Shown: in pieces, positions 47,584-56,231 of the stretch
Layout of the letters: every line of letters starts with the position of its first letter
Numbering within the stretch: position 1 is the first letter of the stretch
From: Hyphomicrobiales bacterium
GTDB lineage: Bacteria; Pseudomonadota; Alphaproteobacteria; Rhizobiales; Rhizobiaceae
Length of the DNA stretch: 64,000 bases
Assembly: GCA_900471815.1 (NCBI GenBank)
Contig: UICE01000011.1
Span: 24,331 to 88,330, forward strand
Direction of reading: 5' to 3'
Position numbers and translations under genes: made by a program
The notes under the pieces: model-generated
Database searches by the model: none
Told to the model about the DNA's origin: nothing
What the model saw: the letters and a program-made list of their open reading frames with translations, nothing else

Positions 47584-48510
47584 ATGCGCGCTTCAGCAGC
47601 CATCGAGAATTTTCTTGAAATGATGAGCGCCGAAAGAGGAGCTGCGCAGAACACGCTCGACTCCTACAGGCGAGACCTTGAGGATGCCGCATCCTTCAGC
47701 GCTGGCACCGGCACACAGCTGCCCCTGGCGGAGCCGGTCACCATTCGCACCTATCTTGACGATATTGCCAATCGCGGCTTTGCCGCCACCTCGCAGGCCC
47801 GCAGGCTTTCGGCGCTTCGTCAGTTCTTCCGCTTTCTTTACATGGAGAACATTCGCGCGGACGATCCCACCAGCACATTTGATGCCCCGAAGAAGGATCG
47901 TTCCTTGCCGAAAATCATGAGCGAAGCCGATGTGGAAAAGCTGCTTGCCCGGGCGGAAGTGGAAACGCTCGATGCAAAGGCTTCAGACACGGTACATTTC
48001 CAGGCTTTGCGCCTCCATGCGCTGCTTGAAATACTTTATGCAACCGGCTTGCGCGTTTCTGAACTTGTCGGCCTGCCTGTCACCGTTGCGCGCTCCGACA
48101 ATCGCTTTTTGATGGTGCGGGGTAAGGGATCAAAGGACCGTATGGTCCCGCTTTCCGGCAAAGCCCGCATCGCCATGATGAAATATCTTGAACTGCGCGA
48201 CGCCCTGCCCGGCCTTTGCGACAGTCCGTGGCTTTTCCCGGCAGTCTCGGAAAGCGGCTTTCTGGCGCGTCAGGTCTTCGGACGCGACCTCAAAGGGCTT
48301 GCAGCTCGCGCTGGCCTGAAGACCTCCGCGATTTCACCCCATGTCCTGCGTCACGCATTCGCCAGTCACTTGCTGCAGAACGGTGCTGATCTGCGCGCGG
48401 TACAGCAATTGCTTGGCCATTCGGATATTTCTACCACGCAGATTTATACGCATGTCATGGAAGAGCGGCTGCACCAGCTTGTCACCAAGCACCATCCATT
48501 GGCCGATTAA
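47584..48510 (+). CDS. xerD: Site-specific tyrosine recombinase XerD
   Basis: A 308-residue tyrosine recombinase that resolves chromosome dimers at dif with XerC. The N-terminal SAM-like domain (about 1-90) includes [18 protein letters not shown]; the catalytic residues are Arg in [13 protein letters not shown] (about 157), Lys in [38 protein letters not shown] with the nucleophilic Tyr at about 289. It is the chromosomal housekeeping type, not an integrase of a mobile element. Confidence 0.93.
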   Translation: MRASAAIENFLEMMSAERGAAQNTLDSYRRDLEDAASFSAGTGTQLPLAEPVTIRTYLDDIANRGFAATSQARRLSALRQFFRFLYMENIRADDPTSTFDAPKKDRSLPKIMSEADVEKLLARAEVETLDAKASDTVHFQALRLHALLEILYATGLRVSELVGLPVTVARSDNRFLMVRGKGSKDRMVPLSGKARIAMMKYLELRDALPGLCDSPWLFPAVSESGFLARQVFGRDLKGLAARAGLKTSAISPHVLRHAFASHLLQNGADLRAVQQLLGHSDISTTQIYTHVMEERLHQLVTKHHPLAD

Positions 48511-48648
48511 CACCACACCTTTGCCGGAATTCACCGTATAAGTTGCGTGGCTTATGCCTCATCTGAGGCATGGTTCCTTGACATGCGCGCTCGCAACAGC
48601 CAGTTAGGCTTTGAAAAATCCACCTTTTTGCAGGCAGATATTCAGTCC

Positions 48649-49602
48649 ATGTACAACTATCTTGATTTTGAAAAGCCGGTTGCCGATCTCGATGGCAAGA
48701 TTCTTGAGCTGAAAAAGCTTGCAGAAGAAGGCGGCGCGCTCGACACCAATGACGAGATTGCGCGGCTTGAAAGACGCTCCGGCGATGCATTGCGCGATCT
48801 TTATCGCAAATTGACGCCTTGGCAGAAGGCGCAGATCGCACGTCATCCGGACCGGCCCCATTGCGTGGATTATATTGCAAGGCTCTTTACCGATTTCACA
48901 CCGCTGGCAGGTGATCGCAACTATGCCGATGATGATGCGGTTCAGGCTGGTCTTGCCCGCTTTAATGGTCAGGCCGTTGCAGTCATTGGACAGGAAAAAG
49001 GCAGCGATACCAAAACGCGCCTCAAGCACAATTTTGGCATGGCCATGCCCGAAGGCTACCGCAAGGCCGTGCGCATCATGGAACTTGCAGACCGGTTCAA
49101 CCTGCCCGTGCTGACGCTTGTTGATACGGCGGGCGCATTTCCAGGCATCGCCGCCGAGGAACGCGGCCAGGCCGAGGCCATTGCCCGCTCAACTGCCGCC
49201 TGCCTCAATGTGAAGGTGCCAATCGTTTCCGTCATCATCGGTGAAGGCGGCTCCGGCGGCGCTATCGCGATTGCCACGGCCAACCGCGTCTACATGCTCG
49301 AACATTCCATCTATTCGGTTATTTCGCCCGAAGGTGCCGCGTCTATTCTCTGGCATGATTCGACCAGAGCCAAGGATGCGGCCACATCAATGCGCATCAC
49401 CGCGCAGGATCTTTACGAATTGAAGATCATTGACGGCATTATTCCGGAGCCTCTGGGCGGCGCCCATCGCGGCCGGGATGCAGCAATAGAAGCGACTGGA
49501 AACATCATCAATGTCGCGCTGAAATCCATGAGCAATATGGATCGCGATGCTTTGCGTCAGGACCGCCGCGAGAAGTATCTGGCCATCGGCCGCAATCTTT
49601 AG
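48649..49602 (+). CDS. accA: Acetyl-CoA carboxylase carboxyltransferase subunit alpha
   Basis: A 317-residue subunit that, with AccD, transfers CO2 from carboxybiotin to acetyl-CoA. The N-terminal [58 protein letters not shown] and [12 protein letters not shown] are diagnostic. Upstream codons in frame from 48547 are unlike the family, so 48649 is used as start. Confidence 0.96.
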   Translation: MYNYLDFEKPVADLDGKILELKKLAEEGGALDTNDEIARLERRSGDALRDLYRKLTPWQKAQIARHPDRPHCVDYIARLFTDFTPLAGDRNYADDDAVQAGLARFNGQAVAVIGQEKGSDTKTRLKHNFGMAMPEGYRKAVRIMELADRFNLPVLTLVDTAGAFPGIAAEERGQAEAIARSTAACLNVKVPIVSVIIGEGGSGGAIAIATANRVYMLEHSIYSVISPEGAASILWHDSTRAKDAATSMRITAQDLYELKIIDGIIPEPLGGAHRGRDAAIEATGNIINVALKSMSNMDRDALRQDRREKYLAIGRNL

Positions 49603-49698
49603 GAATAAATAGTTGCGGTTTTTTTGGAAACCGGCTTGCATTTACGCAGCCAACCAATTAGGAACCGGCCTGCGCAGACGAACGCGCATTTGTGGCAC

Positions 49699-49775
49699 GC
49701 GCCCGTAGCTCAGCTGGATAGAGCACCAGACTACGAATCTGGGGGTCAGAGGTTCGAATCCTTTCGGGCGCGCCA
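49699..49775 (+). tRNA. tRNA-Arg (anticodon ACG)
   Basis: The acceptor GCGCCCG pairs with CGGGCGC, followed by G and an encoded CCA (49773-49775). D arm GCTCAGCTGGATAGAGC, anticodon arm CCAGA-CTACGAA-TCTGG (ACG, read as ICG), T arm AGAGGTTCGAATCCTTT. Total 77 bases. Genes to its right (arr, GFA, small membrane protein) look more accessory than those to its left. Confidence 0.97.
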
Positions 49776-49952
49776 TTTTTTCCCACACACCCAAGTGTAA
49801 TAATTTTTCGAAAACTGCGACAGGGCAGATCAACGTTTGCGTCTCGACTATTTGAGCTTGCAACGGGTGGAAATAGCCTCTTTCGACCTTATCTCCGTTG
49901 GCATCGCTCAGCTCACTGACGACAAGCAGACCCACAAGACAGGACGATCACG

Positions 49953-50375
49953 ATGACCGAAGCACTGGATAAGGGCCCCTTCTTTCATGGCACAATCGCG
50001 GATTTGCGCGTGGGTGATTTCCTCACCGCAGGATACAGGTCGAACTATCGTCCTGAAGTGGTGATGAACCATATCTACTTCACTTCTCTTGTGGATGGTG
50101 CCGGGCTTGCCGCTGAAATTGCGGCTGAACTCACCAAAGGCGGCGCAGCCCCGCGTGTTTACATCGTAGAGCCCACAGGGGCATTCGAGAACGACCCGAA
50201 CGTGACCGACAAGAAGTTTCCTGGCAATCCAACGCGGTCGTATCGCAGCAGCGCACCGCTCAAGATCATTGGGGAAATCACGGATTGGACCAGATTGACC
50301 CCCGAAGCACTACAGCTATGGAGAGAACGTCTGATCGCGTTGCCTTCGCACGAACGAGGCGAAATCATCAACTGA
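49953..50375 (+). CDS. arr: NAD(+)--rifampin ADP-ribosyltransferase (Arr)
   Basis: A 140-residue enzyme that ADP-ribosylates rifamycins at the 23-hydroxyl and confers resistance. The motifs match the Arr family: GPFFHGTIADLRVGDFLTAGYRSNY at the N-terminus, NHIYFTSLVDGAGLAAEIAAELT, RVYIVEPTGAFENDPNVTDKKFPGNPTRSYRS, and PLKIIGEITDWTRL. The length is that of known Arr proteins and no residue is obviously missing. No integron cassette site or transposase is visible next to it, so this is a chromosomal copy that may act as an intrinsic resistance gene. Confidence 0.93.
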   Translation: MTEALDKGPFFHGTIADLRVGDFLTAGYRSNYRPEVVMNHIYFTSLVDGAGLAAEIAAELTKGGAAPRVYIVEPTGAFENDPNVTDKKFPGNPTRSYRSSAPLKIIGEITDWTRLTPEALQLWRERLIALPSHERGEIIN

Positions 50376-50583
50376 TGCGGCGCGGCGCGCCGTGTGCTCA
50401 TTACGCGAGCGAATCGCTAAAGGGAATGATCAGCTTTCCACCAATCGCAGCCGTTCAAGGATAAATACCTTGGCAATCGACATTCCATTATCAAGCATGA
50501 ACAGCACCTCAGTCATCTATTTGCAATGGCTGTCTTGTTCATTGTAAATATTCCAACTCACGTGATTATTGAGGAGGCGCAAG
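50376..50583. other. Intergenic region between arr and the GFA gene
   Basis: Two hundred bases with no gene. No terminator, promoter or repeat was convincing apart from GAGGAGG just before the GFA start at 50584. Confidence 0.35.
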
Positions 50584-50976
50584 ATGGACCGGTTCACGGG
50601 CGGGTGCAGCTGCGGAGATGTCCGAATCGTTGCAACGGGACGGCCTTATCGGGTCGGCATTTGTCACTGTTTCGACTGCCGCAAACATCATGGCGCTCTT
50701 TTTCACGCTTCAGCAATATTTCCTGAAGCTGCTGTGTCCATCGAGGGAGAAACGGGCGACTATGCCGGGCGTCATTTCTGCCCCCGTTGCGGATCGTCGG
50801 TTTTTGCCCGCACCGACGACGAAATCGAAGTGAACATTGGCTCGCTGGACGATATTGACCAGCTGACACCGACTTATGAAAGCTGGGTCATCCGCCGCGA
50901 ATCCTGGTTACCGACCTTCCCGACCAAGCATAAATACGAGCATGATCGCGACGCCACGACCCGCTTTGAGGATTAA
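50584..50976 (+). CDS. GFA-domain (glutathione-dependent formaldehyde-activating-like) protein
   Basis: A 130-residue zinc protein of the GFA family. Cysteine pairs: TGGCSCGDVR, CHCFDCRKHHGA and HFCPRCGSSVF, as expected for the two zinc sites. The name comes from the enzyme that speeds glutathione adduct formation with formaldehyde, but most members are uncharacterised. GAGGAGGCGCAAG precedes the ATG at 50584. Confidence 0.88.
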   Translation: MDRFTGGCSCGDVRIVATGRPYRVGICHCFDCRKHHGALFHASAIFPEAAVSIEGETGDYAGRHFCPRCGSSVFARTDDEIEVNIGSLDDIDQLTPTYESWVIRRESWLPTFPTKHKYEHDRDATTRFED

Positions 50977-50998
50977 TCGCCTCGTCCAGTACACACTA

Positions 50999-51036
50999 GT
51001 AGAGGGCTGATTTCAGCTTTGACTACGCCCTCTTAC
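50999..51036. terminator. Stem-loop between convergent genes
   Basis: AGAGGGC (51001-51007) pairs with GCCCTCT (51027-51033), with an inner GCTGA/TCAGC alternative. It lies 25 bases after the GFA stop and 70 bases from the end of the opposing small gene; a T run is lacking. Confidence 0.35.
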
Positions 51037-51105
51037 GGACGGCGGGATACCGCGCCATTCCGACGGGTGCACAAATGCACCGGCCGGAGCTACAAATCAA
51101 ACAGA

Positions 51106-51321
51106 CTATTGAGGAGTGGTGACCTTTGGCTCCGGCTCGGTCGTTGTCTGTGTCGGCACCGTATTTGCGGGGAACAGGTATGTGGCCGCAGCGCTGAGAA
51201 TAACTGTTGCTGCCCCTTGGATTTCGGGGGATGTCAGCTCCGGCGGCAGGGCGTAACGTGAGGCAAGCCAGCCCGCAATACCTCCGATAATCGATCCAAT
51301 CAGCTTCGAATAGCTACCCAT
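51106..51321 (-). CDS. Small membrane protein, holin-like
   Basis: A 71-residue protein with two hydrophobic segments (KLIGSIIGGIAGWLASRYAL and GAATVILSAAATYLFP) separated by a short polar loop and followed by a Thr/Pro-rich tail. The glycine-rich first helix and size resemble small phage-type holins or pore-like proteins, but there are no endolysin or phage genes beside it. It may be a remnant or an independent membrane peptide. Confidence 0.5.
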   Translation of the reverse strand: MGSYSKLIGSIIGGIAGWLASRYALPPELTSPEIQGAATVILSAAATYLFPANTVPTQTTTEPEPKVTTPQ

Positions 51322-51445
51322 GTCGGTATTCCCTTCGCAAGGTTGGCGATTCTGGAAGGATAATAGCCGTTTACGTCAAATGCTAGTTTTACCGGGAAAT
51401 TTGACCATCTGCCCCGTATTCCACCATACGAGGCAGATATTGCTT

Positions 51446-52249
51446 TTACATTTCGTGCGCCGGAACAACTGCACGGTAAAGGTGCCAGGTGGCATGTCCG
51501 AGAACGGGTATGAAAATCGCCAGACCCACGAACAATGTTGCGAAGCCCACAAACAGCAGTGCGGCGACAATCAAGCCCCAAACGATCATGGGTAGCGGAT
51601 TTTTTGCCACCACGCGCGCTGACGTGGCTATCGCCGCATAAGCGCCGCCATCGCGGTCGAGCAGGAAGGGAAAGGCGATCACCGTCGTGCAAAGCACAAA
51701 GGCCGCGAAGACAAAACCGATTGCATTGCCGAGTATGATCATTCGCCAGCCTTGAGGCGTGTTGAAAACCTGATCCATGAATACCGCGATCGAAGCCGGG
51801 GGCGTATCGCCGAAGAGGTTCACATAAAGCGCCTGGGCGATCAGCAACCATGCCACGAAAACGGCGACCAGCATGGCCCCTATTGCAAGAATGGATGGAA
51901 CGGCGGGTGAATGCACCACCTGCCTTGCATGCCACCAGGATGTGTCCATACCCCGCTCGCGTCTGCGGCTGATTTCATAAAGCCCGATGGCTGCCAGAGG
52001 TCCGATCAGTGCAAAACCTGACATTAGTGGGAAAATCAGCGGCAGGGTGTTAGCACCGGACGACCATCGGATCAGCACCAGACCGGCAATGGGATAAATC
52101 AGGCAGAGAAACACATAATGCGACGGCTTCTCCCAGAAATCGTCAAGACCTTTGCGCAGCGCCGTGAAAACATCCCTGACGGCAATTTTGCGCACATCGG
52201 GATGGGCAATGCCTGAATCAGCACCGGCAATCACATGGAAATTCGCCAT
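51446..52249 (-). CDS. DUF2189 family membrane protein
   Basis: A 267-residue inner-membrane protein with six hydrophobic segments. The N-terminal IAVRDVFTALRKGLDDFWEKPSHYVFLCLIYPIAGLVL, the middle SGFALIGPLAAIGLYEISRRRERG and the late FPFLLDRDGGAYAAIATSARVVAKNPLPM are the family features. Function unknown. About 120 bases separate its end from the start of the small gene on the same strand. Confidence 0.85.
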   Translation of the reverse strand: MANFHVIAGADSGIAHPDVRKIAVRDVFTALRKGLDDFWEKPSHYVFLCLIYPIAGLVLIRWSSGANTLPLIFPLMSGFALIGPLAAIGLYEISRRRERGMDTSWWHARQVVHSPAVPSILAIGAMLVAVFVAWLLIAQALYVNLFGDTPPASIAVFMDQVFNTPQGWRMIILGNAIGFVFAAFVLCTTVIAFPFLLDRDGGAYAAIATSARVVAKNPLPMIVWGLIVAALLFVGFATLFVGLAIFIPVLGHATWHLYRAVVPAHEM

Positions 52250-52466
52250 CTCAAACCTCCCATAAGTTCAGGGCGGAAAAGGAGCTCGGTGACCATGGAC
52301 GGGTCACTATGGACCTCAACCTACATGGTTAAGCATACGCTCCCGGGCGTTTTTTGACCACCCTGAAACGCAGATGCATGTTGGTTTCCTGTCGCGGAAC
52401 CAACAGCCTCGTTCAAAAGTTATTGAGTGCCAGACTCATTATCGCCGGTCATAAAGAGGATTACGC
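52250..52466. other. Intergenic region between divergent genes
   Basis: A 217-base region between the DUF2189 gene (minus) and the iron-permease-like gene (plus). It should hold both promoters; I could not assign -35/-10 boxes with confidence. Confidence 0.35.
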
Positions 52467-52919
52467 ATGTTCGATCAGATCTTCACCAAGGTCGCCAACA
52501 CTGTGGCTCTGGCTGCAGGCAAACCTGTAACCTTCATCCTTTGCGTGGCAATCGTAGTCATATGGGCATTTAGCGGACCGATATTCGGCTTCAGCGATAC
52601 GTGGCAGCTCATCATCAATACCGGCACGACAATCGTGACCTTCCTCATGGTGTTTCTCATCCAGAACACGCAAAACCGCGATAGCGTAGCCATTCAGGCC
52701 AAGCTGGACGAGCTCGTGCGCGTCAGTAACGGAAAGAATGCTTTTATCGGCATCGAGCATCTGACCGAGGCTGAAGTCGAGAAATTTCGCAAACAATGCG
52801 AAGAAGCAGCGAAGAAGGCCGACGAGGAACTTAAGAGCCGCACCGCTGCAAAGAAAAAGAGTAAAGCTGCACCGCGCGAAGCGGCCAGAAAGCCACCCCC
52901 CGCGAAAGCGCACGCCTGA
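52467..52919 (+). CDS. Low-affinity iron permease family protein
   Basis: A 150-residue protein with two membrane helices (about 22-40 and 46-66) in the core AGKPVTFILCVAIVVIWAFSGPIFGFSDTWQLIINTGTTIVTFLMVFLIQNTQNRD, which is the signature of the family. The tail is Lys/Ala-rich (KKKSKAAPREAARKPPP) and probably cytoplasmic. Iron transport is known for the yeast Fet4 relatives; in bacteria the role is unproven. Confidence 0.87.
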   Translation: MFDQIFTKVANTVALAAGKPVTFILCVAIVVIWAFSGPIFGFSDTWQLIINTGTTIVTFLMVFLIQNTQNRDSVAIQAKLDELVRVSNGKNAFIGIEHLTEAEVEKFRKQCEEAAKKADEELKSRTAAKKKSKAAPREAARKPPPAKAHA

Positions 52920-53087
52920 AGCAGTTTTCGCCGTTAACGAATATGGCCGACTTGGGCAGTTTTACAGCCGAATCCACCATTTTTCTCAAATTTCAGATCG
53001 ATAATGACAAATTAATGGCGGAAACCTTCAGTTTCAGTGGTTTAGAGGCCCATTTTCCTGCAAACCAGCTATGCAAACTTGTGACTC

Positions 53088-53113
53088 CAAGTTCTGAGTG
53101 CACTGCACTATAT
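53088..53113 (+). promoter_or_regulatory. Candidate heat-shock-type (RpoH) promoter for the DUF1127 locus
   Basis: CTTG (53088-53091) and CTATAT (53108-53113) with a 16-base spacer lie about 55 bases before the DUF1127 start. CTTG-N16/17-C-ATAT resembles alphaproteobacterial RpoH promoters, which drive the equivalent locus in Rhodobacter. The match is short and should be taken as a suggestion. Confidence 0.35.
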
Positions 53114-53167
53114 CCAGCTCACCGATCGATAACGATCCAACAAACAAAAGAACTTTAGGTGAGTGAA

Positions 53168-53317
53168 ATGAACTTGATCCGCTCGTACAACAACTGGCGC
53201 CGCTATCGTGACACAGTCACGGAATTGAACCGCCTGTCCGCACGTGAACTGAACGACCTCGGCATCTCCCGCGGTGACATCGCTTTCGTTGCGAAGAAGG
53301 CCGCTTCGGCATTCTAA
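53168..53317 (+). CDS. DUF1127 small arginine-rich protein
   Basis: A 49-residue protein (starts MNLIRSYNNWRRYRDTVTEL) with the DUF1127 motif RLSARELNDLGISRGDI. AGGTGAG lies 5 bases before the ATG at 53168. In Rhodobacter the equivalent protein (CcaF1) binds RNA and affects decay of the small RNAs in its own 3' region. Here the stop is followed by three CCUCC-loop hairpins, the same gene order. The gene is too short to be found by length-limited gene calls. Confidence 0.9.
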   Translation: MNLIRSYNNWRRYRDTVTELNRLSARELNDLGISRGDIAFVAKKAASAF

Positions 53318-53336
53318 TTAAACAGACCTCCCACGT

Positions 53337-53363
53337 CCGTGGCACTCCTCCTCCCAGCCACGG
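53337..53363 (+). ncRNA. Anti-Shine-Dalgarno hairpin RNA 1 (CcsR/cuckoo-like)
   Basis: CCGTGGC (53337-53343) pairs perfectly with GCCACGG (53357-53363) and presents the loop ACTCCTCCTCCCA. The loop is complementary to the Shine-Dalgarno sequence. It lies 20 bases after the DUF1127 stop; a further CCTCCC precedes the stem at 53327-53332. Confidence 0.8.
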
Positions 53364-53369
53364 CCGCTT

Positions 53370-53401
53370 AAAGAACAGCGTTCCTCCCAGAGCCGTTCTT
53401 T
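53370..53401 (+). ncRNA. Anti-Shine-Dalgarno hairpin RNA 2 (CcsR/cuckoo-like)
   Basis: AAAGAAC (53370-53376) pairs with GTTCTTT (53395-53401), enclosing AGCGTTCCTCCCAGAGCC; the loop again exposes TCCTCCCA. The spacer to hairpin 1 is 6 bases. Confidence 0.8.
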
Positions 53402-53407
53402 ACAAGT

Positions 53408-53446
53408 AACACCCATCGCTCCTCCCAGCGGTGGGTGTTCTCTTTT
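53408..53446 (+). ncRNA. Anti-Shine-Dalgarno hairpin RNA 3 with terminator tail
   Basis: AACACCCATCGC (53408-53419) pairs with GCGGTGGGTGTT (53428-53439), with one G-T pair, and the loop is TCCTCCCA. The tail CTCTTTT follows, so this last hairpin also serves as the Rho-independent terminator of the DUF1127 transcript. Confidence 0.85.
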
Positions 53447-53519
53447 GTGCTGTCATCTGCGATTGCGCCTTTCCTGCTTTCCCCTTATCAAGCGCCTCAT
53501 GAAAAGAGGGACCTCGGAC

Positions 53520-55085
53520 ATGACAGGCGGCATTCATCACATCACACTGATCACCCGCAAGGTTCAGGCGAATGTCGATTTCTATGTCGGGTTTCTCGGG
53601 CTTCGGCTGGTCAAGCGCACCGGCGGCTTTGAAGACGCAACACAGCTTCATCTGATTTATGGCGATGCCTCTGGCACTCCTGGCTCCCTGATCACATTTC
53701 TGGTCTGGGAAGATGGCTCGCTTGGCCGCGTCGGCTATGGCCAGCCCAGCGAGGTATCTTTCGCTATTCCAACTGAAACTATTGGTTTCTGGCTGACCCG
53801 TGCGCTGCAATTCAACATCGCGGTTACGGGACCGGCGCAGGAATTTGGCGAAACCGTCTTGCGATTGCACGATCCTGACGGGGCGATCATCAAACTGGTC
53901 GGAACAGACTTCGTCAGCCCCGGGGACCCGTGGGAAAGCGATGGCATATCGCAAACAGATGCGATCATGCGCTTACGCGGCGCAACGATCCTCACCGAAA
54001 AACCCAACGAGACTGCTGCGTTTCTCAGCAGGCACTTTTCATATGAAAGTGCGGGGCAGAGCGACACAATAACGCGAATGGTTTCCTCGTCAGGAGATTG
54101 CATTGACGTTCGCGATGCAACCGGCTTTTGGAGCTCCGCCCCCGGCACCGGCACCGTGGATCATATTGCCTTTCGCGCCGCAGACATTGCCGAAGTGAAC
54201 GCGACTTATGAGCAGATGATCGCTGAAGGTGCCGATGCAACTGCCCTGCACGACCGCAAATATTTCCATTCCATCTATGTGCGCGAGCCGGGCGGTACTC
54301 TGCTTGAAATGGCGACGGATGGTCCCGGCGTGCTGATTGACGAACCATTGGAGACTTTGGGCACAGAGCTTTTCGTCCCCCCGCATTTTGCCGATGAAAC
54401 GGCGAATGTAAAAATCATCTTGCCGCAATTCGGTCTGCCGAAGGAACCGCGTTTCATTTATCGCGATCTGCCATTCGTCCATCGCGTCTATACGCCCGAA
54501 CCGGCAACCGGCCAGGCATTTATCCTTCTTCATGGTTCTGATGGCAGTGAAACAAGCCTCATGCCCTTGGCGGCCAGTATCGCACCCGGTGCAACGCTGT
54601 TTGGTCTGCGTGGTCGCAGCACGGAAGAAGGAACTGCGCGCTGGTTCCGCCGTTTTGGACCTTTGAGCTTTGATCAAAACGACATCCGCTCGGAAGCGGA
54701 AGCCTTCGCCGCATTCATTGAAGGCGCTGTCGAAGCCTATGATCTCGACCTGCAATCAACGATTTTCATGGGATATTCCAACGGCGCCAATCTTCTGGCT
54801 GCCATGATGCAGTTGCATCCAGGCCTGGTGCGCAATGCCATTTTGCTGCGCGCAACCAAAGTGCTTGAAGAGACACCTGAAGCTGATCTGAGCGGCACGC
54901 ATATTCTCAGCCTGACCGGCGATCACGACCTCTTTGGTGCGCATGCCCCCGCACTCGAAGCCGATCTGCGGCAGGCTGGAGCCAATTTGACTGCCCTCAG
55001 CGTTCCTGCCGGTCACGAGACCAATCAGCATGATATTGACGCCGCCAGAAGCTGGCTGACAGAAATGGAAACAGGCCGGAATTGA
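53520..55085 (+). CDS. Fused VOC ring-cleaving dioxygenase and alpha/beta-hydrolase (MhqO-MhqD-like)
   Basis: A 521-residue protein. Residues 1-310 form two vicinal-oxygen-chelate modules with metal ligands H6/H7 (GIHHITLI), H215 (TVDHIAFRA) and E263 (GGTLLEMATDG); residues from about 318 form a carboxylesterase-type alpha/beta-hydrolase with S420 (MGYSNGAN), D468 (TGDHD) and H499 (AGHETNQ). In Bacillus the matching activities are separate proteins, MhqO and MhqD, in quinone- and diamide-stress operons. The ATG at 53520 is chosen at the first VOC strand. A second, unfused dioxygenase lies next to it on the opposite strand. Confidence 0.87.
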   Translation: MTGGIHHITLITRKVQANVDFYVGFLGLRLVKRTGGFEDATQLHLIYGDASGTPGSLITFLVWEDGSLGRVGYGQPSEVSFAIPTETIGFWLTRALQFNIAVTGPAQEFGETVLRLHDPDGAIIKLVGTDFVSPGDPWESDGISQTDAIMRLRGATILTEKPNETAAFLSRHFSYESAGQSDTITRMVSSSGDCIDVRDATGFWSSAPGTGTVDHIAFRAADIAEVNATYEQMIAEGADATALHDRKYFHSIYVREPGGTLLEMATDGPGVLIDEPLETLGTELFVPPHFADETANVKIILPQFGLPKEPRFIYRDLPFVHRVYTPEPATGQAFILLHGSDGSETSLMPLAASIAPGATLFGLRGRSTEEGTARWFRRFGPLSFDQNDIRSEAEAFAAFIEGAVEAYDLDLQSTIFMGYSNGANLLAAMMQLHPGLVRNAILLRATKVLEETPEADLSGTHILSLTGDHDLFGAHAPALEADLRQAGANLTALSVPAGHETNQHDIDAARSWLTEMETGRN

Positions 55086-55096
55086 TCCGGCCTGTT
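55070..55096. terminator. Bidirectional terminator between convergent dioxygenase genes
   Basis: A perfect 11-bp stem AACAGGCCGGA (55070-55080) with TCCGGCCTGTT (55086-55096) around a 5-base loop. It includes the stop codon of the fusion gene and is followed by TTGCTGCTTTTTC on the plus strand. Confidence 0.8.
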
Positions 55097-55112
55097 TGCT
55101 GCTTTTTCATAA

Positions 55113-56066
55113 TCAGACGAGCGGCTTCAGCCCGGCCTCAATGGCGGCACGCTTGCTTTCAAGGAATGGCGGCAATGAGAGCTCTTCCCCAAGCGTTTCC
55201 AACGGCTCATCCACTGTGAAGCCCGGACCGTCGGTTGCGATCTCGAACAGAATACCATTTGGTTCGCGGAAATAGAGCGAACGGAAATAGTAACGCTCGA
55301 CTTCACCGCTGGATGGCATGCGGAAACTTTTCAAACGCTCGGTCCATTCATGCAAGGCATTGACATCCGGGGCGCGGAAAGCCACGTGATGCACCGCCCC
55401 TGCACCCTGCCGTGCGGCGGGAAGATCAGGTTGAACGGCGACGTGCAACTCCGCAGCCGGACCGCCCTCGCCCATTGCAAAAACATGCACATGCCCGATG
55501 CCATCGGGATCGGCATAGTCGCGCACTTTTTGCATGTTCATCACATGCAGAAGAATTGCTTCCGTATTGGTGATGTCCGGCACGCTGATGGTGATTGGGC
55601 CAAGCCCGCGGATCTGATGTTCGGCAGGCACAGGGCTCTTGTCCCAAGGGTGGGAGTCGCCAGCACCGCCATCATCAATCAACCGAAAGCGCTGCCCTTC
55701 GCCATCCTCGAAATCCAGCGAAGCATGACCGCCTATCTCTGTCACCTCGCCGGACTTGACACCCAATTCGGTAAACCGGGCTTTCCACCAGTCGAGGCTG
55801 GCCTTGCTGCCAACCCGCAAACCAGTGCGCGAAATACTATGGGTGCCGCGGCGCTCCGGTGCAGTTGGCCAGTCGAAGAATGTCAAATCCGTACCGGGCG
55901 TTGCTTCACCATCGGCATAAAAAAGATGGTAGGCGCTCGTATCGTCCTGATTGACGGTCTTTTTGACCAGCCGCAAACCAAGCGTCTTTGTGTAGAAACG
56001 CACATTTTCTGGCGCATTGGCGGTAATTGCCGTCAGATGGTGAATGCCTGTCAGTTGTAAGCTCAT
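55113..56066 (-). CDS. Ring-cleaving dioxygenase, VOC family (MhqO-like)
   Basis: A 317-residue protein of two VOC modules; ligands appear in [37 protein letters not shown] and [13 protein letters not shown]. The C-terminal [16 protein letters not shown] matches [17 protein letters not shown] in the neighbouring fusion protein, so the two are paralogues. Homologues act in catechol/hydroquinone detoxification. The ATG at 56066 is preferred to 56135. It is divergent from the LysR gene. Confidence 0.9.
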   Translation of the reverse strand: MSLQLTGIHHLTAITANAPENVRFYTKTLGLRLVKKTVNQDDTSAYHLFYADGEATPGTDLTFFDWPTAPERRGTHSISRTGLRVGSKASLDWWKARFTELGVKSGEVTEIGGHASLDFEDGEGQRFRLIDDGGAGDSHPWDKSPVPAEHQIRGLGPITISVPDITNTEAILLHVMNMQKVRDYADPDGIGHVHVFAMGEGGPAAELHVAVQPDLPAARQGAGAVHHVAFRAPDVNALHEWTERLKSFRMPSSGEVERYYFRSLYFREPNGILFEIATDGPGFTVDEPLETLGEELSLPPFLESKRAAIEAGLKPLV

Positions 56067-56231
56067 CAAAGCCTCCTGCGTGATTGAGTGGCGAAATCGC
56101 CGTTGGGGTGAATATCTGCGCAGTTGTTCCGGCAATAAAGACCATAAAGATGCAACTCATGTTCGATAAAACAGAACTATAACGCCATCAAACTTCTGTT
56201 CAACGGCAATCACGTCTCGTATAAGCAAACC

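Noticed and set aside
47584..48510. xerD as an integrase of a mobile element
   Set aside because: Length, motifs and position before accA fit the housekeeping XerD; no attachment repeat is nearby.
49642..49935. Minus-strand frame of 97 codons across tRNA-Arg(ACG)
   Set aside because: It includes the RPKGFEPLTPR type peptide that arises from reading the T arm of a tRNA backwards; a common false gene call.
52943..53158. 71-codon frame before the DUF1127 gene
   Set aside because: No ribosome binding site or family; it covers the candidate promoter and leader of the DUF1127 gene.
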